Of a DNA stretch of 64,000 nt, positions 55,084 to 64,000 are shown in pieces; positions within the stretch are counted from its first letter, which is position 1; each line of letters begins with the position of its first letter. A model generated the notes under the pieces. That model did not search any database. It saw only the letters and a program-made list of their open reading frames with translations, and was not told where the DNA came from. Origin of the DNA: Girardinichthys multiradiatus (lineage: Eukaryota; Chordata; Actinopteri; Cyprinodontiformes; Goodeidae); the NCBI RefSeq assembly GCF_021462225.1, contig NC_061795.1:7161501-7225500 (forward strand). The letters are read 5' to 3'. The translations under genes and the position numbers were made by a program.

Positions 55084-55279
55084 TCAGCATGTGGCGGCGA
55101 GGCTGCCCCTGCGGTCCGGCTCCAGGACCTCACCGCCGCCGTTCAGTTGGTTCATGGCTCGATCGAAGGCAACCCGCACAGTTCTTCTGATTGAAGATGT
55201 GCGGGCCTCCATTAGCTTTATTCTGTCCAGGGTCTGGTTGACCCCAAACGGAGCTATTTTGGATCTAGGAAGCCATTGC
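55084..55279 (-). CDS. brd1: brd1 terminal exon: end of PWWP and stop
   Basis: 196 nt from acceptor CTCTTCAG. Codes for QWLPRSKIAPFGVNQTLDR, then TSSIRRTVRVAFDRAMNQL, the closing helices of the PWWP domain. The extra C-terminus (GGGEVLEPDRRGSLAATC) differs from the usual acidic BRD1 end. Stop TGA at 55084-55086. Confidence 0.9.
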
Positions 55280-58200
55280 CTGAAGAGAAAAAGGGGGATA
55301 TTTATAGTTGAAGTTTAAAGGCATCTAATTCTACATTGGTCATGTTTTAAGGGAGGAAGGAAAGGAAACAGACTGATGGGAGGATGCTTCAGTCAAGCAG
55401 CCCTTCGTTATGGTAATACACATTGATGGTGTGATGACAATAGCAATCCCATCTACACTGCACACAAAAAGCAGGCTTTCAAGTGGAATTTATGGAAAAC
55501 ATAAAAGGTTCACTCTACGGCGATATTATATCATGAAAGCAGGGCATTTAAGTAGAAGCATGCAATGATAATTTCCTCATTTCAAACTAATTATTGAAAC
55601 AAAAACCAACAACAGTGGCTGGTATACCACAACAAAATGTCTCAATAAAGTGTCATGTGCCCTTGAGCATCAAAGCTCGACAACAACGTCTCATGCTGTT
55701 CACAAGTCGACTTATTGTCTGCTGAGGTAGGGCATCTTCTCTTCTTGATGCCCTCAGGTCATTGAGGTTCTGGGGTCCAGAGTTACAGACCTCTAGATGG
55801 TGACTCAGCTGAGGTTTTCTATGGGATTCTAGTCTGGAGAACGTTCAGGCCATTCCTTTCCATTTACCCCAGTCTCCAGCAGTCGTTCTCTAATGATGCG
55901 ACCTGGATGAGCTGGAGTATTGTCCATGAAGATGATATTAGGCCCGTGTTGTTCATGCAGGGACACTATGACTGGATTAATGATGTTATTCAGGTAGTAC
56001 GGGCTAATCATTGTACCATTCACCAAGTGTAGGGCAGTTCTGTATTGACTAGACAACCTGTTCACACTGTGACACCACATGGCACAACATGGCTGTTCTG
56101 GTAACAACAGAGGCTGATACATAGAGATCTCCTTGACGTCTCCAACATGGTTGGCGGCCATCATTTCTGCTCAGTGGGAAACTTTTTCATCAGAGAACAG
56201 CACTGAGGCCCACTGGTCCCTCATCCAGCATAAATGCTCCACGGTCCAGGCAAGATGATGATGTCTGTGCCTGGTTGTGTGGTCAGGTACCCTTGTAGGT
56301 CATCTAGCATGCAGACTACTCTGATGTAAATGGTTTCTAATGGTCTGAGGTGACACTTGGGTGCCTCTCACCCCCTTATGCGCCTGGAATTCAGTGGCCT
56401 TCATCATCTGGTTCTGCAGGGCTCTGTTAAAAATGAAGTGGTCATCAGTGTGGGTTGTAGCCAAAGGACGTCCACTTCTATGACTTTCTGTGACTCTTCC
56501 ACTCTCTGTTGCAACCTGCTGATGATTCTCAGTGACACTCTAAGCTCAGTGGTCTCTTCCGTCTGACAACATCCTGTTTGAAGCCTCGCAATGATGAGGT
56601 ACTGTTGCTCATTTGTTATGGGTCATCTTGTTCTCATGATGTCAGAATGTGATGATGAGGAGAACTGTTTAAAACCCGGTTCTGATAGAACCAGGAAATG
56701 AATTGGTTGATTCATGCATCAAACATCTCCTGTTAACTTTGTCATTAAGCTCCTTGTTATAGAACAGCAAGTTGTGCAAATAGTACTGAAACGTTTAGAG
56801 AAGGTCACATTAAGCTGACCTGTAAAGTTTATATAGTGCATTTTAGCTTCATCCTGACATTTCATCTGAAAGCCAAATATCCCCAACTTTGTGTGAGTAG
56901 TGTTTTGTGCAGCAGCTGTAGAACCTTTCTACAAATACAGTTCTGTTGGCTTGATCAAAGATCATAATGTATTTTACAAGAGTTAACTGAGACAAACAGA
57001 TCAAAGAGCTCCTTGCCCTGACATGTCAAACATCACTAAGTTTTTCTGTCTGCAGGATGCTGCCATGGAACAGCCTCTGTAATTAATCAAAATACCAAAC
57101 TGTTACAAAAACAACCAACCGTGCCTTTTAAAAGTATTCATACCCCCTGAACTAGTCCCTCTTTGTTGAGTTACAACCATCAAAACAAATCTTATTGGGA
57201 TTTTATGTGATGGACAAAAACAACACAGTGGATCATTCTCCCACGGAAATCTCCCACATAGTTTTTCCAAGCAACAATCGGAAAAGTGTAGCATGCATTT
57301 GTATTCAGCTATGTCCCGACAGCACCTTTACCAGCAACAAGTCTGGTAAGCTCCTCACCAGCTGCGCTTGCTGTCGAAGAAGCGGACGAGGAAGAGTTTC
57401 TCTGCGGACCTGAATTGCATCTGCTCTCCGGCTCTGAGAACGTCCAATGGCGGTATGGGAGGCTCCACCTTCCTGTGCCGAAACGATGTCCTCCGAACTC
57501 TGGGATTCACGATCTGTGAAAATCCACAATGAACAGTCAGAAAGAGGTGAATGAGTCGGCACATTTACAGAGGGAAAAAGTACATCATACTAAAGTTGCT
57601 TCACTGAAAACTTCCCATGAACAGAGAACAGCATGCAAGTCCAAGAGGAACATGAAGCGCTCAGAGCAAAACGACCCGCTACACACAGCCACGAGACAAA
57701 CCCAGCAGTCCACAGCATGAACACACATCACAAGCTACAGCATGGAGAATGGCAAAGGGGCAGATGGGAAATGAGACACGGACGGGACTGACACGCACTC
57801 ACCAGGGCGGGAAAGGAGGGATATCCACTACATTTAGCCCAAACTAGCTTAAGAGGCTCCAGAACAAATGGAGAAGCAGCGGTGGGATTCCACACTTCTA
57901 CAGGAACAATAACAAGCAAGTTATGAAGGATTCAGAAAGGACAAGCTGTCTGCAGACACAGCCACACATACACAGAACGTCTCAGACCAAACACACAAGC
58001 GGTAAAATGGATCACAGTGGTGTGTTAAGAGGACCACTGCACTCCACTGCAAGGCCTGGGTGGCACTAATTTAGTCCTGTAAACATGTGAGTGTGTGCTC
58101 ACCTGGGTCACAATCACATTCAGAAAAAGCAACAAAAAACACCACTCTAGACAAGTAAAAGAAAAGAACAATGCTGTTTTCCTGCTCCCTTTGTTCCAGT

Positions 58201-61200
58201 ACAACCAGTAGGTGTGGACCTATTACTAGTATTCCATGGTTTCATCCAGTTACCACTTCAAAACACACATTGCTATGCATGGTGCATTAAAAAGAAATTT
58301 AACTCTGGAAATATCTCTGCTTATGAAAAACGGGGATAATTGAGGAGTGGAAACTAAAGGAACACCACTGTTGTCAAGGTAATGCCATTTTAGAATTACA
58401 ATTGCTAAGCTACAGGCAATCATCTAAAGGTTATCCCTGAGCAGATAGCCTGACAAACTCAACAGCTAATATTAGTCTGTTACACCAGAAAGAGCAACAC
58501 TCCAGGCACTCTCAAACTAGACAGCCCACAGCTCCAAGGAGAAGTATGATCAGAATCAAAAGACAACCAACTCGATTTACCACTCGGTTGGTTAACGGAC
58601 CGTCTTAACATTTAAAGTTCCAGTAAGCAGCGTTTTGCTTTGCTCTTCACTCACTGGTGGTAGAGGTGAAACCCAACCTTTCCAGCAAGATTACTATTCT
58701 TACCATTTACAATTTCCTTCCAAAATCTAAGAGAGGAACCCACCAAGACATCTGAGGCCGGTTCCTGGAGAGATACGACTGACCAGTCTAAGGGGTGGCC
58801 TTCCTGGATCAACAACAGCTTTGTGTCAACATACCCACCCCCCTTCCCATCAGCAGCATACAAGATGGGAGCGGGACCTCCACCAGATGAGCACCAAATT
58901 CAGCTCCAACCACATAGTCTGACACTGGACCTAAGTTAGGAGTCATTTCATTAGTTTTAGTGTTAACTGATTATCAACTGATTTTTATTATCAGAACAAC
59001 TGTTTATTTCTCTTTCCCTCCTACCATGACAGATCCCTGTGAGGGAGAATTTATTCATTCAGATAAGATTTTTGACCAATTACAGACTGAATTTAAGTTA
59101 TAAGACTAGTAAGATTTCTGATACATAGAATTTTAGTAGCCATGTAACCTGTAATAATAATGTTACTACATCTGTAATAGAACTATGCTGAAGGATTTTT
59201 TTTGGGCATTGTCTTGAAGTAAACAGGTGAAATCATGCTGTATTTTCAGCTTGATATTTTCCCTCCTGGTTATCAGACCATGGGAATCTCGGACCGGTCC
59301 GAGCCTAATATGTCCTTATCCCTCCTCTGCTCCTCTTGAACCCATCTCAGCCTCAGCTGTCTCTCTGTCTTCAGCCATTTCACCTGTCCTTATTTTATGT
59401 ATCATCATCAACCACACCGCTCAACGTCTCACACAGGAGAAACCATGGAATAAAGGAGATGTATCTGTGAGCAGAAGAAATTAAAATAAACTATACAGGT
59501 TTCCTAGCAACGTTACAGAAGGTAGGAATAAACAGATCCAAGCATGCAGTGCTGTTCAACACACACTTAGGAGGCTTATCTCAGGGATGCTGCTGGTAGT
59601 TTTCTCACCTGAGGAAATCGGAGCAGTTTTGGTAAACTCTCCGTTTTCAACGCAGGTCATCAGAGTGCTCCTGTCATCCACAGTGCTTCGCCGGGCCGCC
59701 GCAGGTCGCCCCTTAACACTTTTAGACACCATGAGCGTACTGAAAGAGATCAGATTGGACCTGGATGAGGGCAGCGTTTATGAAAACAGACGGGATGATA
59801 TGATGAGTTTCCAATGGTCCCTGATCAGTTCTCCATTAAACTGCAGGTTGCAGAAAGGGCCTAGGAATTAAACTGGAACATAAAGCCACCTGGAGCCACA
59901 TATAATGCTGTTGCTGGAGGATATGCTGGACTCTGAGGCACATCGGCGTCGTGGCTCCAATATGCGAGGTGACAGAGAATCCACCTTCTCCTCCACCACA
60001 AAACCATTTGTTAATCCTAAAGCAGTAACAGATTTAGAAAAAACACACACAGAACACCTGTTACTCAGTGTAAACATTGTGAAACTGAAGCTAAGTTTGT
60101 TTGGAATGAATGTCATCTTTTTTCCAACAGCATGATTGTGCTGCTTTGAATCTGAACCTGTGCCAAGACGTTTGATTGGCGTCCCCTCTTCTTCCTCATC
60201 CTCAGCGCTGCTGCTGCGCGTCCTTTTCTTCGGGAGAAGCAGGGTCTCCAGTCGGGGGATCACCACTGACAGGAAGGTTTTTGCGCCCAGGGGGGGTGGT
60301 GACACAGCAGGCTCCTGGGTCATTGGTGCTTTCTGAGGGCTGGCACTCTTGGACTTCCGGAAGAGGGTGTTGGTCTGTTGGTTGCAGTTTCCAGTTAACT
60401 CTGTGTGAAAGTCACTGTTAGGAAGCAGCTGATTTGGAAGGTGCTCGTTGGGGGTATATGGAGGTTTTGAGGTAGATGAGCTGGTGTTGTCATCAAGTTG
60501 CATGGGAGTCAGTTCTGAAACGGGGGTGACAGGCTTCGGAGAGGGGGGCACTGAGCTGTTTGGTGAGATCTCATGCTGAGATGATGTGGTTAAGCACTCT
60601 AACGTTGGTGGAGGTAAGGAGTCTGCTGGGCCTTCTGGAGATGGCTTCTCTTCAGACTGGCTGGGGGACGGTGGGAGATCTGGGACAGAGGGAGGTGGAT
60701 GTGGAAGGGACTTCTTTAAGCTTATCTCACTGCGGACCTCCATGATGGTCTTCTTCAGTAGCTTGAGCCTCTTGGTGCGGGACGGGCTGTGCTTCATGGC
60801 AGTGCTCAGGTCCAGCTTTTCCAGAAGCTCTTTCAGCTGATCCTCCAGTGGTGTCTGCTGACGGTAGGATGGGGTCAGGAGTCGATCCACTGAGAAAGAA
60901 CAACAAAACAAACACATAAGCTAATGCCAGCCATAACACTTTGACCCGTTATGACCCAACAGTATGGTCTGAGGTTCTATGAAAGATTAAAATAAAGTCT
61001 GAAGAGAGATCAGAAAAATCTAAATTGGTCCATTTATGACTTACATTCTGACGCTTCAAGCAGGAGGTGCAAAAATGATTAGCCACATGGGCTGATTGTC
61101 AGCTAATTCAACAAGCCACACGCAACGCTAACTAGCCACAACCTGATCACAGCGTTGGTTAAAAAAGAAACTTCCACAGTTTAACCTGAACACAAATGTG

Positions 61201-62045
61201 ACTTATAACAAGCTTGTGCTAAATTCTGTAGACTAAAACAAGGAGTGTAGTGCTGATTGGGAAAAAAAAGTAACTCCTAAAAAAGTTCTTGTCACTGTGT
61301 CTTGTAAGTAGGTCCTGCTTCTCATTGAACAGCAGTGTTCTCTAGAAGACAGACAGTTAGGTTGGAGCAAGTATTACACAGATCCCTATTCCCTGATGTC
61401 ACTGAGGAGACCATTTCTCACAATCTGAACTTGTTACTCATTCCATCTCTGTGAACTTTAACATAAGACCCATATCTGACTGTTTAAAACCCAAATTGTA
61501 ATTTTGTCTAAAAAGCTAGTGACCTAAAAAAGTGTAGAAATAAATAAAACATTCATTTTCTTTAAATCGCTTTTCTACTGACAACAAATACATAAATCAA
61601 CAGTGGAGAAGATGCCTTCACATTCTATAAAACACAGAACCCATCTTAGAACTAGAGTTGTATTAGATACTATTTGTACAAACAGCCATAACATTTTAAT
61701 TCAGAGTTTCTCCTTCCATAAACAGAAAAATCCAACAATTAGTGCTAGCTTTAATTCAGCTCCTTCCTGGGTTCTTTCTGCTGCCTGATTGTTAGGAAAA
61801 AATATGAAGCAACAGTTTGTAGATATTTTTGTTACATTTTATAAAAACCAAGACGAAGACGAGAAAAGTCAACTATAACCAAACATTCCTACTAAAACTA
61901 AAGGCCAACCAATAAATAAGTTAAAGATCAGGTTTTCTCTAGTTGATCACTGTGTTGTTGCTGGTCTCACAAAAATATGGACTGAACAAGAAGAAACTAA
62001 GTGAGATTTTCAGCAGCTGCCATGTTTTTACCAATAAGCTGGATG

Positions 62046-62081
<36 letters not shown>

Positions 62082-64000
62082 TTGTACTTGCTGCTGAGTG
62101 AGAACCATTTTTCGTATTTTTATCGCAAAGTGAGGACATTTTGACAAAGTGAGGACATTTTCCTGGTCCTCACTTTTTCAAATTCCGTTCTTGGGACAGG
62201 GGTTAGGTTTAGGACTAGGGTATGAATTGAGTTATTGTTAGGGTTAGGTATTAACTGGTTAGGGTTAGTGTTTGGGTCAGGGTTAGGCACTAAAAATCAA
62301 GGAAAATGAATGGAAGTCAATGGAAGTAACCGAAAAGTCCTCATAAAGATAGTAAAACACGGATGTGTGTGTGTGTGTGGGATTAGCCAAGCAACAGTAA
62401 TTCAAACTGCAGTAGCTCCTCATGACAACTGTGCAAACAATAAAACACTAAGTCTTCCTCACCTCACTGCTAGCTGAGGTCACTTAGCTAAAAAACTTGG
62501 ATGTGCTGAGTAAAGTTCACAATCAAGTCAGCTGTGAACATATTAAACCTCAAGATGCTGTGCTTAAAGTGCTTTATACAGTGGTGTCGTATTAGCAGTG
62601 GTTCAGTGGTGGGCATGGTTCCGCTAATAGCAGAACAAATTTTCTGTTTAGCAGATTAGCGTTTTTGCTAATTTTGGAAACCATTTAGTTTCTGCTAAGT
62701 TAGGTTTCGCTGAAATTTAATTCAAATTCACAAGATTGTTCCTCTTTGTTGTGGGCATGTCTCAAAGAGTCTGTCAGGTTTATTAAGTGTACACGAACAA
62801 GATGTCATTGAGCGACGCAGCAGCAGCTAGCTAAACCAGTTTTGAATGACAGGCGGCTTAACGGTTAGCCTTCGCTTCTGCTAATTTGTTTTATCTGCTT
62901 GGCGTTAGCAAAGCTAAAATTTTAGCTAGTGAAATATGGGTTAGTGAATTCAACTTCTTGGTTAGCTGTGCCCACTACTGCAGTAGGGTATAGCAATTTG
63001 TCAATGCTTTGAGAAGCATAGATCATTGAGCCGACATGGATGATACAAACTTAAAAACTTAATTGTTATTTGTTAACTTTTCAAATTAAAATGTTAATTT
63101 ATGAACCATTTTCAAAAGGCAAAACCCTAAATAATAAAAATGACAAACCTGGAAGGTTCCTCTGCAGTAGACAGAACATGACCTCAACTAGAACCACACC
63201 ATATGCAGACTGAGTAACACTAAAAGTAAATCATATTACATAATAGGAATCATACTACATGCTTCCACCCAAAACAGAGAGAGAAAACAGGCGATCATTC
63301 TTGCTACCGTAAACCGCCAAACAAGAATCAGGCCTTTTTCTCTATGCAGTGTTCTTAGGAAATAAAACCCACCCAAGATATTTCACTGAAATCCTGATCT
63401 TCACCCTCTAGAATAAGACCCAAACAAAGCCAGGAGATCACTGAAAGCAGGTAGGATTTAGTTTTAGTTACAGAAGAAGTGAGACATTAAACTGATAGCT
63501 GTGGATAAGGTTCAGAATGTGCAGAGGAGCACCGTCCTATCAAGACAGGTGGGACAGAATGGGTATATATTCTTTGTCTAGATTTTTCTGTCTGGTTTTT
63601 TCCACTAAACATCTTGGGATCATATTGTATCTTTCTGAACTGTAACAGAATCATGAAGTGCCTAAAAAAGATAAACACTGCGTTCTCACTGTTTGGGTGA
63701 CTTCATCACTTGCTTCCACAGCAATAAAAAAATTAATGTGATAACTAGATGGATTTCCTCACCTTCCTCCCAGGAGAAGGGAGGTGGTGGCTCCAGTTTT
63801 GGGGCTTCAAGTAATTGCAAGCAGCTGGGGAAGTCAAAGCCGATCCTTTCCACCTCTCTGCGAGCTCTCCGTAGGATGACTCCTCCGTGGTCCAGCATCC
63901 TCTGAGCTGCCTTGTAGAAAAACGTTTCCTTGGCATTGTACGTCATGCAGTTACTTATTATAAGGTTAAAATCATCCTCAAACTCATCCAAACTCCGGTA
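55084..64000 (-). CDS. brd1: brd1-like (BRPF2) 3' half, seven coding exons
   Basis: BRPF-family scaffold protein of MOZ/MORF and HBO1 histone acetyltransferase complexes. Coding exons (minus): >64000-63763, 60889-60158, 60016-59890, 59739-59609, 57897-57803, 57513-57359, 55279-55084. All junctions are GT-AG and the phases agree (1, 1, 2, 1, 0, 2). Bromodomain C-terminal half, BRPF linker, Ser/Pro-rich region and PWWP domain appear in order. The PHD fingers and most of the bromodomain lie beyond the window. brd1 is preferred over brpf1/brpf3 because of the LETLL-x-PKKR and GLTNGF...RRRCASESSISSSNS segments. Paralogue (a or b) cannot be told. Confidence 0.85.
55280..57358 (-). other. brd1: Last brd1 intron, carrying a Tc1-like element
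   Basis: 2.1-kb intron. About half of it is the Tc1-like element at roughly 55615-56810. The remainder is AT-rich with no other signal. Confidence 0.7.
55615..56810 (-). mobile_element. Tc1-like element in the last brd1 intron
   Basis: The minus frame 56164-55829 has MMAANHVGDVKE, then IIFMDNTPAHPGRIIRERLL (catalytic Asp block). Just past it comes RSPD, a TAG stop in place of Leu, then NPIENL (catalytic Glu block). The N-terminal half of the transposase is out of frame toward 56600. The ends are approximate and it is inactive. It lies in the same orientation as brd1. Confidence 0.75.
57359..57513 (-). CDS. brd1: brd1 exon: PWWP core
   Basis: 155 nt. Acceptor TTTTCACAG, donor GTGAGG. Codes for a variable loop, PPIPPLDVLRAGEQM, and LFLVRFFDSKRSW, the central strands of the BRPF PWWP domain. 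The last codon (TGG) is completed in the final exon. Confidence 0.92.
57803..57897 (-). CDS. brd1: brd1 exon: start of PWWP domain
   Basis: 95 nt between acceptor CTGTAG and donor GTGAGT. Codes for the first PWWP strands, VLEPLKLVWAKCSGYPSFPA, where WAKCSGYPS is this family's version of the PWWP motif that binds methylated histone H3K36. Confidence 0.92.
57898..59608 (-). other. brd1: brd1 intron, no gene recognised
   Basis: 1.7-kb intron. A short ORF at 58651-58863 and the plus ORF at 59227-59484 show no motif. No clear transposon is recognised. Confidence 0.6.
59609..59739 (-). CDS. brd1: brd1 exon: basic linker before PWWP
   Basis: 131 nt. Acceptor CTCTTTCAG. Codes for VSKSVKGRPAAARRSTVDDR, then LMTCVENGEFTKTAP, corresponding to the ...RRHTLEDRS...CIENGNYAKAA region of BRPF proteins. 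Donor CAGGTGAGA, phase 1. Confidence 0.85.
59890..60016 (-). CDS. brd1: brd1 exon: RRRCASESSISSSNS segment
   Basis: 127 nt from acceptor CTGCTTTAG. Codes for GLTNGFVVEEKVDSLSP, then RRRCASESSISSSNSIICG, a phospho-serine-rich motif conserved in BRPF proteins. The donor is the weaker CAGGTGGCT. Choosing it makes phase 2 fit the next exon; reading through reaches a stop. Confidence 0.85.
60158..60889 (-). CDS. brd1: brd1 exon: BRPF linker and Ser/Pro-rich region
   Basis: Acceptor TTTCTCAG at 60890; the exon opens with VDRLLTPSYRQQTPLEDQLK, then LLEKLDLSTAMKHSPSRTKR and LKLLKKTIMEVRSEI. This matches the conserved BRPF helix after the bromodomain. A long Pro/Ser/Thr-rich stretch follows (VPPSPKPVTPVSELTP), then VVIPRLETLLLPKKRTRSSS and an acidic DEEEEEG. 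It ends KRLGT at a GTTCAG donor. The middle is probably disordered. Confidence 0.9.
62040..62380. repeat. TG microsatellite with linked GGGTTAG-type repeat
   Basis: (TG)n at 62049-62079 is followed by paired AAAGTGAGGACATTTTGAC blocks, several degenerate GGTTAGGGTTAG tracts and a second short (TG)n at 62365-62377. This composite is a known dispersed repeat in teleosts. The telomere-like words are interstitial and degenerate. Confidence 0.75.
62604..62980. mobile_element. hAT-like MITE
   Basis: The ends are imperfect inverted repeats: CAGTGGTGGGCATGGTTCCG at the left, and GCTGTGCCCACTACTG at the right. The interior is rich in TTAGC words and has no ORF. Flanks CAGTGGTT-like and CAGTAGGG suggest a poor 8-bp duplication. 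Called hAT-like from the CAG...CTG termini. Confidence 0.65.
63763..64000 (-). CDS. brd1: brd1 exon: bromodomain C-terminal half
   Basis: Enters from the right edge in frame: LDEFEDDFNLIISNC, then YNAKETFFYKAAQRM (the YNA Asn is the acetyl-lysine contact of bromodomains), and the last helix GGVILRRARREVERIG. It ends in PPPPFSWEE at a GTGAGG donor (phase 1). The intron that follows (60890-63762) is the longest here. Confidence 0.92.

Larger units (their letters stand above)
60890..63762 (-). other. brd1: brd1 intron with microsatellite and MITE
   Basis: 2.87-kb intron with no coding sequence. It holds a (TG)n-anchored repeat at 62040-62380 and a hAT-like MITE at 62604-62980, both listed separately. 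Short ORFs at 61603-61788 and 63487-63678 are not genes. Confidence 0.75.

Noticed and set aside
59587..60336. Plus-strand ORFs opposite brd1 as an antisense gene
   Set aside because: They mirror brd1 exons, which have correct splice phases and family motifs on the minus strand.
62170..62290. GGGTTAG tracts as an interstitial telomere
   Set aside because: The words are degenerate and embedded in a known teleost dispersed repeat with TG microsatellites inside a brd1 intron. There is no long pure TTAGGG array.

Overview
The window is vertebrate nuclear DNA, most probably a ray-finned (teleost) fish. On the right is the 3' half of a conserved vertebrate chromatin gene, brd1-like (BRPF2), on the minus strand with ordinary GT-AG introns. 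The left and centre are packed with the transposon mix typical of teleosts: Tc1/mariner, an L2/CR1-type LINE, DIRS, BEL/Pao, Gypsy, Copia, two gamma-type endogenous retroviruses and a Polinton/Maverick (adintovirus-like) element. Species cannot be fixed from sequence alone.

Layout. 1-9.0 kb: Tc1 fragments and MITEs, a common teleost repeat, and a minus-strand LINE whose SGNH-esterase-like part is fused to a reverse transcriptase. 9.1-19.4 kb: nest 1, a DIRS element split at 10972/18148 by an LTR element (LTR-A, 5-bp duplication CGGTC), which is itself split by a 5'-truncated BEL/Pao element (11900-~16905). 19.76-49.77 kb: nest 2, a Gypsy element whose integrase gene is split at 23792/49460 by an endogenous retrovirus (ERV1, 5-bp duplication CAAAC). 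ERV1 in turn holds the Polinton (23946-37797, 59-bp identical inverted termini) and a second, much younger retrovirus on the minus strand (ERV2, 39720-48493, LTRs identical by eye). 49.8-53.7 kb: fragments of a YqaJ-like nuclease, a LINE, a Copia integrase and Tc1. 53.7-64 kb: brd1 3' UTR and its last seven coding exons, with TE pieces in the introns.

The Polinton reads, left to right: two or three unrecognised early-type ORFs, integrase, penton-like protein, pVI/pX-like protein, hexon-like major capsid protein and adenain-type protease on plus. On minus from the right come an unrecognised spliced gene of seven small exons, PolB, the packaging ATPase, a small basic/hydrophobic protein and a conserved unknown protein. 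It is a fossil. Integrase, penton and capsid each carry a frameshift, the integrase catalytic Glu reads Lys, and one deletion joins the PolB exonuclease half to the ATPase tail, removing the polymerase palm and the Walker A motif. Protease, pVI/pX-like protein, the two conserved minus-strand proteins and the spliced gene remain open.

The most unusual items are the seven-exon Polinton gene (every intron phase 1, all introns 72-157 bp, an ERV2-related LTR piece just upstream in the same orientation) and ERV2, which keeps an open env between identical LTRs but has about 5 kb of non-coding DNA where gag-pol should be.
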